Assembly (NCBI GenBank): GCA_002287035.1
Contig: NSKG01000001.1
Location: 434,001 to 498,000 of the forward strand
Length of the DNA: 64,000 bases
Reading direction: 5' to 3'
Source: Pseudomonas sp. WN033
GTDB taxonomy: Bacteria > Pseudomonadota > Gammaproteobacteria > Pseudomonadales > Pseudomonadaceae
Shown piece after piece: positions 21,715 through 31,811 of this stretch (the stretch's first letter is position 1; each line of letters begins with the position of its first letter). The position numbers were made by a program, and so were the translations under genes. The notes below the pieces were generated by a model. The model searched no databases and was not told where the DNA came from. It worked only from the letters and a program-made list of their open reading frames with translations.

Positions 21715-22396
21715 CGATTTTCTCCACCCCCAGGGCTAGCAAAGCTTCCTGGGCGGCTTGCTGTTCGGCCAGCCGGCGACTGCTGCCAACCCCGAAAGTA
21801 CGTTCTGATAGCAAGGCAATCTGGCAGTCGACCTTGAAGGTCCGGCAGTGCGCCTCACCGCTACTTTCGATCACCTCGTAACGCGGCAATTCGCACTGAC
21901 GCGACTGCAGATACTCCTGCAGGCGGGTTTTCGGGTCCTTGTTGTTGTCGATCAGGGTCAGCTCGGCAATGTGTTCCTGCAACCAGTGCAGAATACGCTC
22001 GCGGGCGGTCTCCATCCCACTATCCAGATAGATGGCCCCAATGATCGCTTCGGTGGCGTCGGCCAGGATCGATTCACGGCGAAAGCCACCACTCTTGAGC
22101 TCACCCGAGCCCAGACGCAGGTATTCGCCCAGCTCGAAGCCCTTGGCCAGCTCGGCCAGGGTCACACCCTTGACCAGCCGGGCCCGCAGCCTCGACAACT
22201 GGCCTTCGCGGGCCTGGGGAAAGCGTTGGAACAGCGCCTCGGCGGCGACAAAATTGAGCACCGAGTCCCCAAGAAACTCCAGGCGCTCGTTGTTGCGCCC
22301 ACCGTGACTACGGTGGGTCAGGGCCAGAACCAGCAGTTCCTGGTCCTTGAAACTGTACCCTATCTTACGTTCAAGTCGGTCTAGCTTGTTGCTCAC
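21707..22396 (-). CDS. rnc: Ribonuclease III
   Basis: Endonuclease for double-stranded RNA that processes rRNA precursors and many mRNAs. The 229-residue protein has the signature ERLEFLGDS (residues 37-45), the second acidic cluster [14 protein letters not shown], and a C-terminal double-stranded-RNA-binding domain ([11 protein letters not shown] ... [16 protein letters not shown]). It overlaps the DUF4845 stop by 4 bp and era by 8 bp. Confidence 0.98.
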   Translation of the reverse strand: MSNKLDRLERKIGYSFKDQELLVLALTHRSHGGRNNERLEFLGDSVLNFVAAEALFQRFPQAREGQLSRLRARLVKGVTLAELAKGFELGEYLRLGSGELKSGGFRRESILADATEAIIGAIYLDSGMETARERILHWLQEHIAELTLIDNNKDPKTRLQEYLQSRQCELPRYEVIESSGEAHCRTFKVDCQIALLSERTFGVGSSRRLAEQQAAQEALLALGVEKIDD

Positions 22397-22770
22397 TTTA
22401 AGGGTCTGACAATATGGGTTTCATCAAAATGGACCAGCAGGTCCACGGTCTTGAGCAGCGGCGAGCGCACCTCGTACTTGATCACAACGGTATAGGCGTC
22501 GGTCCCGCTGGCCGTCACATTGACCGCATCGTCCATGCGGATATCGCGAATGCTGTTGATCTGCATGCCGCGGCTGATATGGCTATGCATGTCACGCAAC
22601 GAGTTGATGCTCAACGAAGGGTCGTCATTCACCGAAGTCACTATCTTGCGCAGGGCGAAATGGTCCATGTAGATGGGGATAAGTTTGGCCGCAATGACCA
22701 GACCGAAAACGATCAGAGCAATGACTGCCAGCCAACCAAAGAATGACATGCCTTTCTGCGAGTGGCGCAT
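22393..22770 (-). CDS. DUF4845 single-pass membrane protein
   Basis: Small 125-residue protein with one N-terminal hydrophobic segment (about residues 9-31, [21 protein letters not shown]) and a periplasmic-sized C-terminal domain. It fits the DUF4845 family, which is regularly found between lepB and rnc in gammaproteobacteria and has no assigned biochemical role. The position next to signal peptidase suggests an envelope function, but that is inference from location only. The stop overlaps rnc by 4 bp. Confidence 0.85.
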   Translation of the reverse strand: MRHSQKGMSFFGWLAVIALIVFGLVIAAKLIPIYMDHFALRKIVTSVNDDPSLSINSLRDMHSHISRGMQINSIRDIRMDDAVNVTASGTDAYTVVIKYEVRSPLLKTVDLLVHFDETHIVRPLK

Positions 22771-22866
22771 GATGACCTCGTTACGTCCGATGTTGATGTT
22801 GTTATCAACCTGCCATGGCTATGTAAGCCAGGCAGGCATTCCTTGCAAGGCTGACCGGATCGAAGC

Positions 22867-23745
22867 TCAGTTGATCAGGGCAACACTGGAAAAACTCGGC
22901 AGGTTGCGCAACTTCGGCTCGGGCCAGTGCATCCAGACCGCGAAGGCCTTGCCTACAATATAGTTGTCGGGAACCATACCCCACAACTCTCGAGGCATAT
23001 CCGAAGCACTCCAGTAACGGCTGTCGTTGGAGTTGTCACGATTGTCACCCACCATGAAATAATGCCCCTCAGGCACTACCCACTCGCGTGCAGGAGGCGC
23101 CTGCGACAGACGCTTGTGGCGAATCAGGTGAGTTGTCTCGCCCAACTGCTCCTGGAATACATCGGCTTCGGCCAGGGCCTGTAACGGATGCCCGGCCGGC
23201 ACCTCGTCATCGGGCTCAACTCGCAGCAGTTCACGGCTGACCGGCTCACCGTTGACGAACAACTGCTTGTCAGCGTAGACCACGTGATCGCCGGGCAAGC
23301 CAACCACCCGCTTGATGTAGTTGATCCTGGGGTCATTCGGGTAGCGGAACACCATCACATCCCCACGCTGCGGATCCCCAATCGGAATTACCTTGGTATC
23401 GAGGACCGGCAGGCGAATGCCATAGGAAAATTTGTTGACCAGAATGAAATCACCAACCTCCAGGGTCGGCTTCATCGAGCCGGACGGAATCTGGAACGGC
23501 TCGACCAGAAAGGAGCGCAGCACCAGCACCACCGCCAGGACCGGAAAGAACGACTTGGAGTACTCAATCAGCAGCGGCTCTTTGCCCAGCCGCTCCAGCG
23601 TCTGCGGATCGGCAATGTCCACCTGGTTCTGATAGCGCTCCTGCGCACGACGCCGGTCGGGAGCCAGCAGGAGCCGGTCCAGCAGTGCCAGCAATCCCGT
23701 GCCAGCAACCGCAATGACCAGTATCAGCGGAAAATTGAAATGCAT
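22867..23745 (-). CDS. lepB: Signal peptidase I
   Basis: Inner-membrane serine protease that removes signal peptides from exported proteins. The 292-residue protein has two N-terminal hydrophobic segments (about 5-27 and 64-82) and the Ser/Lys dyad: S90 in IPSGSMKPT and K145 in YIKRVVGLPGD. The box E region GDNRDNSNDSRYW is intact. It lies 20 bp after lepA, the classic lepA-lepB arrangement. Confidence 0.97.
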   Translation of the reverse strand: MHFNFPLILVIAVAGTGLLALLDRLLLAPDRRRAQERYQNQVDIADPQTLERLGKEPLLIEYSKSFFPVLAVVLVLRSFLVEPFQIPSGSMKPTLEVGDFILVNKFSYGIRLPVLDTKVIPIGDPQRGDVMVFRYPNDPRINYIKRVVGLPGDHVVYADKQLFVNGEPVSRELLRVEPDDEVPAGHPLQALAEADVFQEQLGETTHLIRHKRLSQAPPAREWVVPEGHYFMVGDNRDNSNDSRYWSASDMPRELWGMVPDNYIVGKAFAVWMHWPEPKLRNLPSFSSVALIN

Positions 23746-23765
23746 ATCTGTCCCTGGTTATTGAC

Positions 23766-25565
23766 TTAGCTGTCTACTTTCAACACCGCCAGGAACGCGT
23801 CCTGGGGAATTTCCACGCTGCCCACCTGCTTCATACGTTTTTTACCGGCCTTCTGCTTTTCCAGCAGCTTCTTCTTACGGCTGGCGTCACCACCGTAACA
23901 CTTGGCCAGAACGTTCTTGCGCAGCGCCTTGACCGTCGAGCGAGCGACGATCTGCCCACCGATGGCAGCCTGAATGGCGACATCAAACATCTGCCGCGGA
24001 ATCAGTTCCTTCATCTTTTCGACCAGTTGCCGGCCTTTGTAGGCAGCATTGTCCCGGTGTACGATCAACGCCAGAGCGTCAACCTTCTCACCGTTGATCA
24101 GTACATCCAGACGCACCAGCTTGGCAGCCTGGAAGCGCTCGAAGCTGTAATCGAGCGAGGCATAGCCGCGGCTGACCGACTTCAGCCGATCGAAGAAGTC
24201 CAGCACCACCTCGTTCATCGGCAGGTCATAGGTAACCTGCACCTGAGTGCCGAGGAACACCATGTCATGCTGCACGCCACGTTTCTCGATGCACAGGGTA
24301 ATCACGCTGCCCAGGTGGTCCTGCGGCACCAGAATATTGGCCCGCACGATCGGCTCGCGCATTTCCTCGATCATCGACGGATCAGGCAAGTGCGACGGGT
24401 TGTCGACGTAGATCACCTCACCACCCTTCTTCACCACCTCGAAGACTACGGTTGGTGCCGTGGTGATCAGATCCAGGTCGTACTCGCGCTCCAGGCGCTC
24501 CTGAATGATCTCCATGTGCAGCATGCCAAGGAAACCGATGCGAAAGCCAAAGCCCAGTGCATCGGAACTTTCCGGCTCGAACTGCAAGGCCGCGTCGTTC
24601 AGGGTCAGCTTCTGCAGTGCTTCGCGGAAATCCTCGAAGTCATCCGAGCTGACCGGGAACAGGCCGGCGTAGACCTGCGGCTTGACCCGCTGAAAACCAG
24701 GTAGCGGATCGACGTCAGGGGTATTCGACAGGGTCAGGGTGTCGCCCACCGGAGCGCCGTGAATGTCCTTGATGCCAGCAATGATGAAACCCACCTCACC
24801 GGCTTTTAGATCAGCGGTTTCTGTGTGTTTGGGATTGAATACGCCAACGCTGTCGACCTGATGCACCTTGCCGGTCGACTTGACCAGCACCTTGTCGCCC
24901 TTCTTGATCCGGCCATGCTTGACCCGCACCAACGACACGACCCCGAGGTAGTTGTCGAACCAGGAATCGATGATCAGTGCCTGCAGCGGTGCCTCAATCT
25001 CGCCTTCCGGGCTGGGAATAGCCTGAATCAGGCGCTCCAGCACATCCTCGACGCCCAGACCGCTCTTGGCCGAACAGGCCACTGCGTCGGTTGCATCGAT
25101 CCCGATCACGCTTTCGATTTCCGCCTTGACCCGCTCCGGCTCGGCCTGGGGAAGGTCGATCTTGTTCAGAACCGGCATCACCTCGAGCCCCTGCTCGATT
25201 GCGGTGTAGCAGTTGGCGACCGACTGTGCCTCCACACCCTGGGCGGCATCCACCACCAGCAGAGCGCCTTCACAGGCCGCCAGCGAGCGGCTGACTTCGT
25301 AGTGGAAGTCAACGTGGCCGGGCGTGTCGATGAAGTTGAGCTGGTAGGTCTTGCCGTCACGCGCGGTGTAATACAGGGTCACGCTGTGAGCCTTGATGGT
25401 AATCCCGCGCTCACGCTCAAGATCCATGGAGTCGAGCACCTGCTCGGCCATTTCCCGCTCGGTCAGGCCACCGCAGATCTGGATGAAACGGTCAGCCAGG
25501 GTCGATTTGCCGTGGTCGATATGGGCAATGATCGAAAAGTTACGAATAAGACTCAGGTCACTCAC
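23766..25565 (-). CDS. lepA: Elongation factor 4 (LepA)
   Basis: Translational GTPase related to EF-G that acts on stalled or initiating ribosomes. The 599-residue product has the P-loop [17 protein letters not shown] and NKIDLP, and ends in the LepA-specific C-terminal domain ([15 protein letters not shown]...[14 protein letters not shown]). The preferred start is GTG at 25565 ([15 protein letters not shown]), matching relatives; an ATG at 25577 (MNRAVSDLS) is a possible alternative, and neither has a strong ribosome binding site. Confidence 0.97.
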   Translation of the reverse strand: MSDLSLIRNFSIIAHIDHGKSTLADRFIQICGGLTEREMAEQVLDSMDLERERGITIKAHSVTLYYTARDGKTYQLNFIDTPGHVDFHYEVSRSLAACEGALLVVDAAQGVEAQSVANCYTAIEQGLEVMPVLNKIDLPQAEPERVKAEIESVIGIDATDAVACSAKSGLGVEDVLERLIQAIPSPEGEIEAPLQALIIDSWFDNYLGVVSLVRVKHGRIKKGDKVLVKSTGKVHQVDSVGVFNPKHTETADLKAGEVGFIIAGIKDIHGAPVGDTLTLSNTPDVDPLPGFQRVKPQVYAGLFPVSSDDFEDFREALQKLTLNDAALQFEPESSDALGFGFRIGFLGMLHMEIIQERLEREYDLDLITTAPTVVFEVVKKGGEVIYVDNPSHLPDPSMIEEMREPIVRANILVPQDHLGSVITLCIEKRGVQHDMVFLGTQVQVTYDLPMNEVVLDFFDRLKSVSRGYASLDYSFERFQAAKLVRLDVLINGEKVDALALIVHRDNAAYKGRQLVEKMKELIPRQMFDVAIQAAIGGQIVARSTVKALRKNVLAKCYGGDASRKKKLLEKQKAGKKRMKQVGSVEIPQDAFLAVLKVDS

Positions 25566-25734
25566 GGCGCGGTTCATCCAGACTAGATTGCCAGGCATGG
25601 CAGTGGGCGGGGCAGGCTCCCCAAAACAGCCCGCGAGTGTACCTGATTACGCCGTAAGGCGCTATCGCAAGGCCGACCACGGAGCCACATCCGGCGACGG
25701 ATACAGCACCATTGGTCGGCTTGTGGGTGACGGC

Positions 25735-27168
25735 CTATTCGGCCAGTCTGAAAGTAATGTAACTGGCCCGTCCCTGGCGGATTACCCGCATGGAAATCGA
25801 GCGATTATTCGGCAGCTCCTTGGCTGTCTGCTCAAAGGCGCCCACCGAATCGATCACCTTGTTGTCAAGATTGGTAATGATATCGCCAGGACGCAGCCCG
25901 ACCATGGCACCCGGGCCTGGCCGCACTTCACGCACCGCCACACCAGCACGCACATCCAGGCTCTGTTTCTGTTCATCGCTCAGCTCGACCACGGTCACGC
26001 CCAGACGGTTGTCGGCTGCGGCCGGAGCACCGGGAGCCGGACCACCCGACGCGGCAATGCTATCGTCGTCCGGCAATGCGCCAACGGTCAGTTTGATGGT
26101 CCGCCGTTTCTTGTCGCGCATCACCACCACATTGGCCTCGGTACCCGGCCGGACCCGGCCCACCGCATGCGGCAGGTCGGAAGACATGACGATATCCTGG
26201 CCATTGAACTGCAGGATCACATCACCAGCCTGCAAACCGCCCCGATCAGCCGGACCATCGGGCTGGGTCTGGGCAATCAGCGCTCCAGCCGGACGCGGCA
26301 GACCAAAGGACTCGGCCAGATCCTTGTTGACCTCCTGAATCACCACCCCCAGCCAACCGCGCTGAACACTGCCGTCACGCTTGAGCTGCTCGACCACGTC
26401 CATGGCGACATCCATCGGAATCGCGAAGGATAGCCCCATAAAACCACCGGAACGGGTGAAGATCTGCGAATTGATGCCGATCACCTCACCATCGAGATTG
26501 AACAGCGGACCACCCGAGTTACCCGGATTGATCGCCACATCGGTCTGAATGAAAGGCACATAGCTTTCATTTGGCAGACTGCGGCCCTTGGCACTGACGA
26601 TACCGGCAGTTACCGAATAGTCGAAGCCGAACGGCGAACCGATTGCCAGTACCCACTCACCTGCCTTCAGGTCAGCCGACTTGCCGATCTTGACCACTGG
26701 CAAGTCGCCGCCGGCATCGATTTTCAACAGTGCCAGATCAGAACGCGGATCGGCCCCGACCAGTTCGGCCTGCAGTTCACGGCGATCAGACAGACGCACG
26801 AAGATCTCGTCGGCGTCGGCGATCACATGATTATTGGTCAGGATATAGCCGTCCCGAGAGATGATGAAACCCGAGCCCAGCGACTGCGGCTGGCGCTGCC
26901 GGGGCGCCTGCTGAGGTGTCTGCGGAAAACCCCGCTCGAAAAACTCGCGAAACAGCGGGGGCAGGCCTTCCAGGTCAGGCATGCCGGGCACCATGCGCGA
27001 AGCCCGGTCAGGAATGTTCTGACGCGTACTGATATTGACCACCGCTGGCGCGGCATCTTCAACCAGCTCAGTAAAATCCGGCAGGCCTCGGGCAGCCATG
27101 GCAGCAGACTGCCAACCCAGCACCAGTATCCCAAAGGCAACCACTACCCAGCGTTGCACAGACAGCAT
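25735..27168 (-). CDS. mucD: Periplasmic serine protease MucD (DegP/HtrA family)
   Basis: Periplasmic protease and chaperone that degrades misfolded envelope proteins and keeps AlgU activity low. The 477-residue precursor has a signal peptide (residues 1-25, ending SAAMA), a trypsin-like domain with catalytic H114 (TNNHVIADAD), D144 (RSDLALLKI) and S218 (NPGNSGGPL), and two PDZ domains (about 265-355 and 385-470). The start is the ATG at 27168, with GAGGTG just upstream. Last gene of the algU cluster. About 170 bp separates it from lepA; I see no clear terminator there. Confidence 0.96.
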   Translation of the reverse strand: MLSVQRWVVVAFGILVLGWQSAAMAARGLPDFTELVEDAAPAVVNISTRQNIPDRASRMVPGMPDLEGLPPLFREFFERGFPQTPQQAPRQRQPQSLGSGFIISRDGYILTNNHVIADADEIFVRLSDRRELQAELVGADPRSDLALLKIDAGGDLPVVKIGKSADLKAGEWVLAIGSPFGFDYSVTAGIVSAKGRSLPNESYVPFIQTDVAINPGNSGGPLFNLDGEVIGINSQIFTRSGGFMGLSFAIPMDVAMDVVEQLKRDGSVQRGWLGVVIQEVNKDLAESFGLPRPAGALIAQTQPDGPADRGGLQAGDVILQFNGQDIVMSSDLPHAVGRVRPGTEANVVVMRDKKRRTIKLTVGALPDDDSIAASGGPAPGAPAAADNRLGVTVVELSDEQKQSLDVRAGVAVREVRPGPGAMVGLRPGDIITNLDNKVIDSVGAFEQTAKELPNNRSISMRVIRQGRASYITFRLAE

Positions 27169-27213
27169 AGACACCTCATCTCCTTTGCTCATCAAGGTTT
27201 ATCAAGCCTTGTT

Positions 27214-27693
27214 TCAAGCGCCCTGTTCACCAAGCCCCTGAACCACAGCTGACGACTGCGACCCAAGCACCCTCAGCACCTGCGGCTGCAAGGCCGGATC
27301 ATGGCGGCTGCGTCGGTCATGCCAGCGCACCAGCAGCAAGCCCAGCGCCAGCCCCGTCACCGCCGCAGCGATAATCGCCGGCTCCTGCCAACCCAAAGCC
27401 TGGGCCAGCAGCGCCAGGACAAAGAGCCCGGCCAGCGGCACGGCGTAAACCCAGAGCGAGCTTTTCACCAGTGCATCCTCTGGCACCCCAATCAGCACCT
27501 GATCGCCAACCCTGAGAGACTCATCAGACAACGCCCGGACAAAGCCACGCCGGGCTCCCGACCCCAGCTTCTGCAACAAAGCCTGACCGCATCCGGCGCG
27601 CGCCTGACAACTCCCGCAGGTACTGCGCCGCACAGTTTCAACCCAGACCGCTCCAGGCTCGACACTCAGTACCCGCCCTTGCTCTTCAATCAT
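27214..27693 (-). CDS. mucC: MucC, RseC-family membrane protein
   Basis: Member of the SoxR-reducing-system RseC/MucC family, 159 residues. The N-terminal domain carries three cysteines in RRSTCGSCQARAGCGQ (C26, C29, C35), typical of the family and possibly metal- or redox-linked. Two hydrophobic helices follow at about residues 78-96 and 100-120, then a short basic tail. In Pseudomonas it is part of the algU operon with a modest modulating role. The start overlaps the mucB stop by 4 bp; mucD follows about 45 bp later. Confidence 0.92.
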   Translation of the reverse strand: MIEEQGRVLSVEPGAVWVETVRRSTCGSCQARAGCGQALLQKLGSGARRGFVRALSDESLRVGDQVLIGVPEDALVKSSLWVYAVPLAGLFVLALLAQALGWQEPAIIAAAVTGLALGLLLVRWHDRRSRHDPALQPQVLRVLGSQSSAVVQGLGEQGA

Positions 27694-28646
27694 GGCCGGT
27701 GCCGCTCCACCGAGTCACCCAGCGAAGCTGCGATCCGCTCGGCTGCCGCCGGCGGTATTTCACCCACCACCGTGGCCAGGTAGCTACCGTCGGCCAGCAG
27801 CAAACGTCGACTGACCGCTACTGTTGGCCCGAGCTGGGCGCGCAGATCATCAGCCAACCCATCCTCGCCCAAAGGTTCAACAAACAAGGTAAAACGCGCC
27901 AAACCATCGGTATAGACATTGGCGCTCAGGAAGCGTTCGCCATCATCGACCAGCCGTACGTCACGGTGCCCCAAGGCAAAGCCCGGCGGCAGCCAACCAG
28001 GCTGAAGATCCGGCCCGGCACTGGCCGCCACCGACTCCTGCGGCTTGAGCGGCAGACAGGTGGAGCCTGCACGCACAGCAGCCGCATCGGTACGACCAAA
28101 ACTGATGGACGTGAACTGAAAACGCTCAAGCAAAGCACTGCGATCACTGATCAACAGCGACTTGAGCAGCAGCCCGGTGTCATTATCCAGATACAATTCA
28201 TAGGCGTAGCGGAATGCATCCCGGGGCTGAACAGCGATGACGGTCACCGGCCGCGAGGCGACCCGCGTAGTTCCCAGCACCTGGAGCACATACCAGTTGT
28301 GCAGCAACGCTGGCTGCTCGGCGACCGGACCCGCATCCTTCCAGGTGATACCGGGGGGTATCGAACTGGCGCACAGCAACTGACCGTTGCGCCGCACCCA
28401 TTCATTGGGCGGACCATCGGTCTGAAGCAAACGTTCGGTAGTGGTATCACCGTCAACCTGTCGCCAGATCTGGTGAGTGGAAAAACTGCCAGTGCGTTCA
28501 TAGACAAACGCACCCTGATAATTTTGCTGGCTGGCGGCTTCGGCCATGCGCGCCAACCAGTTTCGCGCCTCGTCAGCCTGCACACCCGGCGCTGCCAGCA
28601 GCACCGCCAGACAAGCACCTCGCAGCGTGCGACCCAGTATTACCAC
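27690..28646 (-). CDS. mucB: Sigma-factor regulator MucB (RseB family)
   Basis: Periplasmic protein that binds the C-terminal domain of MucA and protects it from AlgW cleavage; lipopolysaccharide or lipid signals release it. The 318-residue precursor has a signal peptide ending VQA near residue 24, a LolA-like N-terminal domain (YQGAFVYERTGSFSTHQIWR) and a smaller C-terminal domain. Translation starts at a GTG at 28646 that shares its first G with the last base of the mucA stop (TAGTG), a tight coupling. Confidence 0.95.
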   Translation of the reverse strand: MVILGRTLRGACLAVLLAAPGVQADEARNWLARMAEAASQQNYQGAFVYERTGSFSTHQIWRQVDGDTTTERLLQTDGPPNEWVRRNGQLLCASSIPPGITWKDAGPVAEQPALLHNWYVLQVLGTTRVASRPVTVIAVQPRDAFRYAYELYLDNDTGLLLKSLLISDRSALLERFQFTSISFGRTDAAAVRAGSTCLPLKPQESVAASAGPDLQPGWLPPGFALGHRDVRLVDDGERFLSANVYTDGLARFTLFVEPLGEDGLADDLRAQLGPTVAVSRRLLLADGSYLATVVGEIPPAAAERIAASLGDSVERHRP

Positions 28647-29251
28647 TAATTACCTTCCAGGCTCGCGGCGCGAGCATAAGGCAACAGGTGCGGAGTGGTG
28701 AACTGGGCACTGTGCTCGGCATGCTCACGCAGATAGTTGCCAATACGCTGTTCGTGCCAGGCCGACGGGGCCTGCGGATCGGCATTGACGCCAGAGGACT
28801 GAGAGAAGCCAGCCAGAACCGCGCCCCCCGACTGACGACCGGACAGCGGTGCTGGGGCCATGTTTGGCGCATTGCGCTCAGCGACGATCACCGGCTCACC
28901 CGGGGTCACGTCCTGATTGACCATGCGCACCCCAACCAGCACCGCCAGGGTTACCGAGGCAGCCACAGCCACCTGCCCCATGCGCGGCCACCAGGCGGCA
29001 CGCCGGGGCTCAGGCTGACTGGCGACCGGAGTCGGCTCATCGGCCAGGGCAGCGGCAATCCCCGCAGACAGGTCAACCTGCCCCTGCCAGGGTTCCTTGT
29101 GCATCACCGCCCGCGCCAACTGATAGCGCGCCCACGTGTCACGCAAGGCCTGATCCTGCTCACAGGCTTGCAGCACCCGTCGCACTTCCAGCTCATCGGC
29201 CTGATCATCCATGAGCGCGGAGAGAGACTCCTGCAAGGATTCGCTTCTCAT
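28646..29251 (-). CDS. mucA: Anti-sigma factor MucA
   Basis: Inner-membrane anti-sigma factor that sequesters AlgU; regulated proteolysis by AlgW and MucP releases AlgU. The 201 residues comprise the cytoplasmic AlgU-binding domain (MRSESLQESLSALMDDQADE, with ARYQLARAVM), one membrane segment at about 92-110, and a periplasmic domain ending in LPYARAASLEGN, close to the usual MucA terminus. The full C-terminus means this is not a truncated, mucoidy-type allele. The stop overlaps the mucB start by one base. Confidence 0.96.
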   Translation of the reverse strand: MRSESLQESLSALMDDQADELEVRRVLQACEQDQALRDTWARYQLARAVMHKEPWQGQVDLSAGIAAALADEPTPVASQPEPRRAAWWPRMGQVAVAASVTLAVLVGVRMVNQDVTPGEPVIVAERNAPNMAPAPLSGRQSGGAVLAGFSQSSGVNADPQAPSAWHEQRIGNYLREHAEHSAQFTTPHLLPYARAASLEGN

Positions 29252-29311
29252 TGCTGTACCTCTGCTATAGGCCCCGGAGGGCTCGCTGCATCATGCCATT
29301 CAATCCGCTGC

Positions 29312-29887
29312 TCAGGCTTCGAGCAAGGGCTTGAGGGCTTTATCTATTGCCTCGCGCGCCCGGAAAATACGCGACCTTACGGTACCTACCGGGCAGTCCA
29401 TCACAGCGGCAATGTCTTCATAACTCAAACCTTCAAATTCACGCAAGGTCAGAGCGGTTCGCAAATCGTCCGGCAACTGGCGCAAGGTGTTGTTGACCAC
29501 CTGCTCAATCTCGTCACGCAGCAGATCGCGTTCCGGCGAATGAATATCCTTGAGGGCACTGTCCCCCTCGTAATATTCCGCCTCGTCGGCGGCGATATCA
29601 GAATCTGGCGGACGCCGACCACGGGCGACCAGGTAGTTCTTGGCGGTATTGATCGCAATGCGATAGAGCCAGGTGTAGAAGGCACTATCACCGCGAAAGT
29701 TCGCCAGCGCCCGGTAGGCCTTGATAAAAGCCTCCTGGGCCACATCCTGCGCCTCATGGGCGTCATGTACAAAGCGCGTCACCAGCGCCAGAATCTTGTG
29801 CTGGTACTTGAGCACCAACAGATCGAAAGCTCGCTTGTCACCGCGCTGTACACGTTCGACCAACTGCTGGTCGCTAGGTTCGGTCAT
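29312..29887 (-). CDS. algU: RNA polymerase sigma factor AlgU (RpoE/sigma-22)
   Basis: ECF sigma factor for envelope stress and alginate genes. The 191-residue product has region 2 (DLLVLKYQHKILALVTRFV, DVAQEAFIKAYRAL, FYTWLYRIAINTAKNYL) and region 4 (LPDDLRTALTLREFEGLSYEDIAAVMDCPVGTVRSRIFRARE). It heads algU-mucA-mucB-mucC-mucD. Two AlgU-type promoters lie upstream on the same strand, consistent with autoregulation. It is divergent from nadB. Confidence 0.98.
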   Translation of the reverse strand: MTEPSDQQLVERVQRGDKRAFDLLVLKYQHKILALVTRFVHDAHEAQDVAQEAFIKAYRALANFRGDSAFYTWLYRIAINTAKNYLVARGRRPPDSDIAADEAEYYEGDSALKDIHSPERDLLRDEIEQVVNNTLRQLPDDLRTALTLREFEGLSYEDIAAVMDCPVGTVRSRIFRAREAIDKALKPLLEA

Positions 29888-29931
29888 GCTGACGCCCCAT
29901 GGCTGTCAGTCGTTCGACCCGCCTTGATGTG

Positions 29932-29958
29932 GTAGACCCGCAATGTAACCAAAAGTTC
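29932..29958 (-). promoter_or_regulatory. AlgU-dependent promoter, proximal, upstream of algU
   Basis: On the minus strand the -35 box GAACTT (29958-29953) is followed by exactly 16 bp and TCTAC (29936-29932), close to the AlgU/sigma-E consensus GAACTT-N16/17-TCTRA. It lies 45-71 bp upstream of the algU start codon. Confidence 0.8.
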
Positions 29959-29980
29959 TCCCCTCACTCAGGTTCAGGCA

Positions 29981-30007
29981 TAGGAGCCCGGAGCACCGCA
30001 AAAGTTC
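29981..30007 (-). promoter_or_regulatory. AlgU-dependent promoter, distal, upstream of algU
   Basis: A second GAACTT (30007-30002), again 16 bp from TCCTA (29985-29981), lies 49 bp upstream of the first box in the same direction. The -10 is less canonical than the proximal copy. Pseudomonas aeruginosa algU is also known to have more than one AlgU-dependent promoter. Confidence 0.65.
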
Positions 30008-30093
30008 CATACGGCCATCATGCCGCTGCCTGCATAATAGCAAGCCGGGCACGGCAGCAGAAACAACGACGCGCCGACTCATGCATCCAGACG

Positions 30094-30123
30094 GTATTGC
30101 AGCCCGCACGCCTTCTATATACT
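30094..30123 (+). promoter_or_regulatory. Possible nadB promoter
   Basis: TATACT at 30118-30123 resembles a sigma-70 -10 box. Upstream candidates are GTATTG at 30094-30099 (18-bp spacer) or TTGCAG at 30097-30102 (15-bp spacer); neither is strong. It lies 75 bp before the nadB start. The 310-bp algU-nadB gap (29888-30197) otherwise holds only the two AlgU boxes. Confidence 0.35.
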
Positions 30124-30197
30124 ACCGACTCGGCCAGCACCAAGCTGCTAACGGCAGCAGGCCCCCAGCCACGATTTTAACGGACGCACCTCGATCT

Positions 30198-31811
30198 ATG
30201 AGCCACAGGCATGAATACGATGTACTGGTAATCGGCAGCGGCGCTGCCGGCCTGACCCTGGCCCTGCACCTGGCCGAGGATTTGCGCGTGGCAGTCCTGA
30301 GCAAGGGCCAGCTGTCCGAAGGCTCAACTTTCTGGGCCCAGGGCGGGGTAGCTGCAGTACTCGATGACCATGACACCGTCGACGCCCATGTCCAGGATAC
30401 CCTGGTGGCCGGCGGCGGCCTGTGCCATGAAGACGCAGTACGTCACATCGTCGGCCATAGCCGTGATGCAATCGGCTGGCTGATCGAACAGGGCGTGCCC
30501 TTTACCCGCGAACGGCGTGAAGATGGTAGCGAAAGTGACGATTTCCACCTGACCCGCGAGGGCGGCCACAGCCACAGGCGCATCATCCATGCTGCCGACG
30601 CTACTGGCGCAGCAATTTTCAATACATTACTGCAACAGGCCCAGGCTCACAGCAACATCGAACTACTTGAAGACCGGGTAGCAGTCGACCTGATCACCAG
30701 CCAGAAACTTGGCCGCGGTGGCAAGCGCTGCCTTGGCGCCTACATTCTCAACCGTCAGAACGGTCACGTGGAAACCTTTAGCGCGCGCTTCACGGTGCTG
30801 GCCACCGGTGGCGCCAGCAAGGTGTACCTGTACACCAGCAACCCTGACAGCGCCTCAGGCGACGGCATCGCCATGGCCTGGCGGGCCGGTTGCCGGGTTG
30901 CCAACATGGAATTCAATCAGTTCCATCCAACCTGCCTGTACCACCCCAAGGCCAAGAGCTTTCTGATTACCGAAGCCCTGCGCGGCGAAGGCGCGCTGCT
31001 CAAGCTGCCCAACGGCCAACGCTTCATGCCGCGCTTCGACGCCCGTGCCGAGCTGGCCCCGCGCGACATTGTCGCCCGCGCCATCGACCATGAAATGAAA
31101 CGCCTGGGGCTTGATTGCGTATATCTGGACATCAGCCACAAGCCGGCCGAGTTCATCCGCAGCCACTTCCCGACCGTGTACGAACGCTGCCTGACCTTCG
31201 GTATCGACATCACCCGCGAACCGATCCCGGTAGTACCGGCAGCGCATTACACCTGCGGCGGGATTGTCGTCGACCAGAACGGGCGTACCGATCTGGACAG
31301 TCTGTACGCGATCGGCGAGACCAGCTTCACCGGTCTGCACGGTGCCAACCGCATGGCCAGCAATTCGCTGCTCGAATGCATCGTCTACGGCCGCACCGCC
31401 AGTCAGGACATTCTCAGCTGTCTGGACCAGACCCAGCTAGCCAGCGACCTGCCGCGCTGGGATGAAAGCCAGGTCACCGACTCAGACGAAGACGTGATCA
31501 TTTCGCACAACTGGGATGAGTTGCGGCGGTTCATGTGGGATTACGTGGGAATCGTGCGTACCACCAAGCGGTTACAGCGCGCCAAGCACCGGGTCGACAT
31601 GCTGCGCGCTGAAATCCATGAGTTCTACAGCAACTATCGGGTCAGCCGCGACCTGCTGGAACTGCGCAATCTGGCACTGGTGGCCGACTTGATCATTCGT
31701 TCGGCAATGCTGCGCAAGGAAAGTCGCGGCTTGCATTACACTCTCGACTACCCGGCTCAGCTAGAGCAGGCCGAAGACACTATTCTGCAGCCGCCCAGCG
31801 CTGACGACTGA
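30198..31811 (+). CDS. nadB: L-aspartate oxidase
   Basis: FAD enzyme that oxidises L-aspartate to iminoaspartate, the first step of NAD biosynthesis. The 537-residue protein begins [23 protein letters not shown] (dinucleotide-binding fold) and has the fumarate-reductase-like blocks [37 protein letters not shown] and [21 protein letters not shown], plus a C-terminal helical domain. The start is the ATG at 30198; the frame is open to 30081 but the extra residues are not family-like. Its last 32 bp overlap the convergent ygfX gene. Confidence 0.97.
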   Translation: MSHRHEYDVLVIGSGAAGLTLALHLAEDLRVAVLSKGQLSEGSTFWAQGGVAAVLDDHDTVDAHVQDTLVAGGGLCHEDAVRHIVGHSRDAIGWLIEQGVPFTRERREDGSESDDFHLTREGGHSHRRIIHAADATGAAIFNTLLQQAQAHSNIELLEDRVAVDLITSQKLGRGGKRCLGAYILNRQNGHVETFSARFTVLATGGASKVYLYTSNPDSASGDGIAMAWRAGCRVANMEFNQFHPTCLYHPKAKSFLITEALRGEGALLKLPNGQRFMPRFDARAELAPRDIVARAIDHEMKRLGLDCVYLDISHKPAEFIRSHFPTVYERCLTFGIDITREPIPVVPAAHYTCGGIVVDQNGRTDLDSLYAIGETSFTGLHGANRMASNSLLECIVYGRTASQDILSCLDQTQLASDLPRWDESQVTDSDEDVIISHNWDELRRFMWDYVGIVRTTKRLQRAKHRVDMLRAEIHEFYSNYRVSRDLLELRNLALVADLIIRSAMLRKESRGLHYTLDYPAQLEQAEDTILQPPSADD

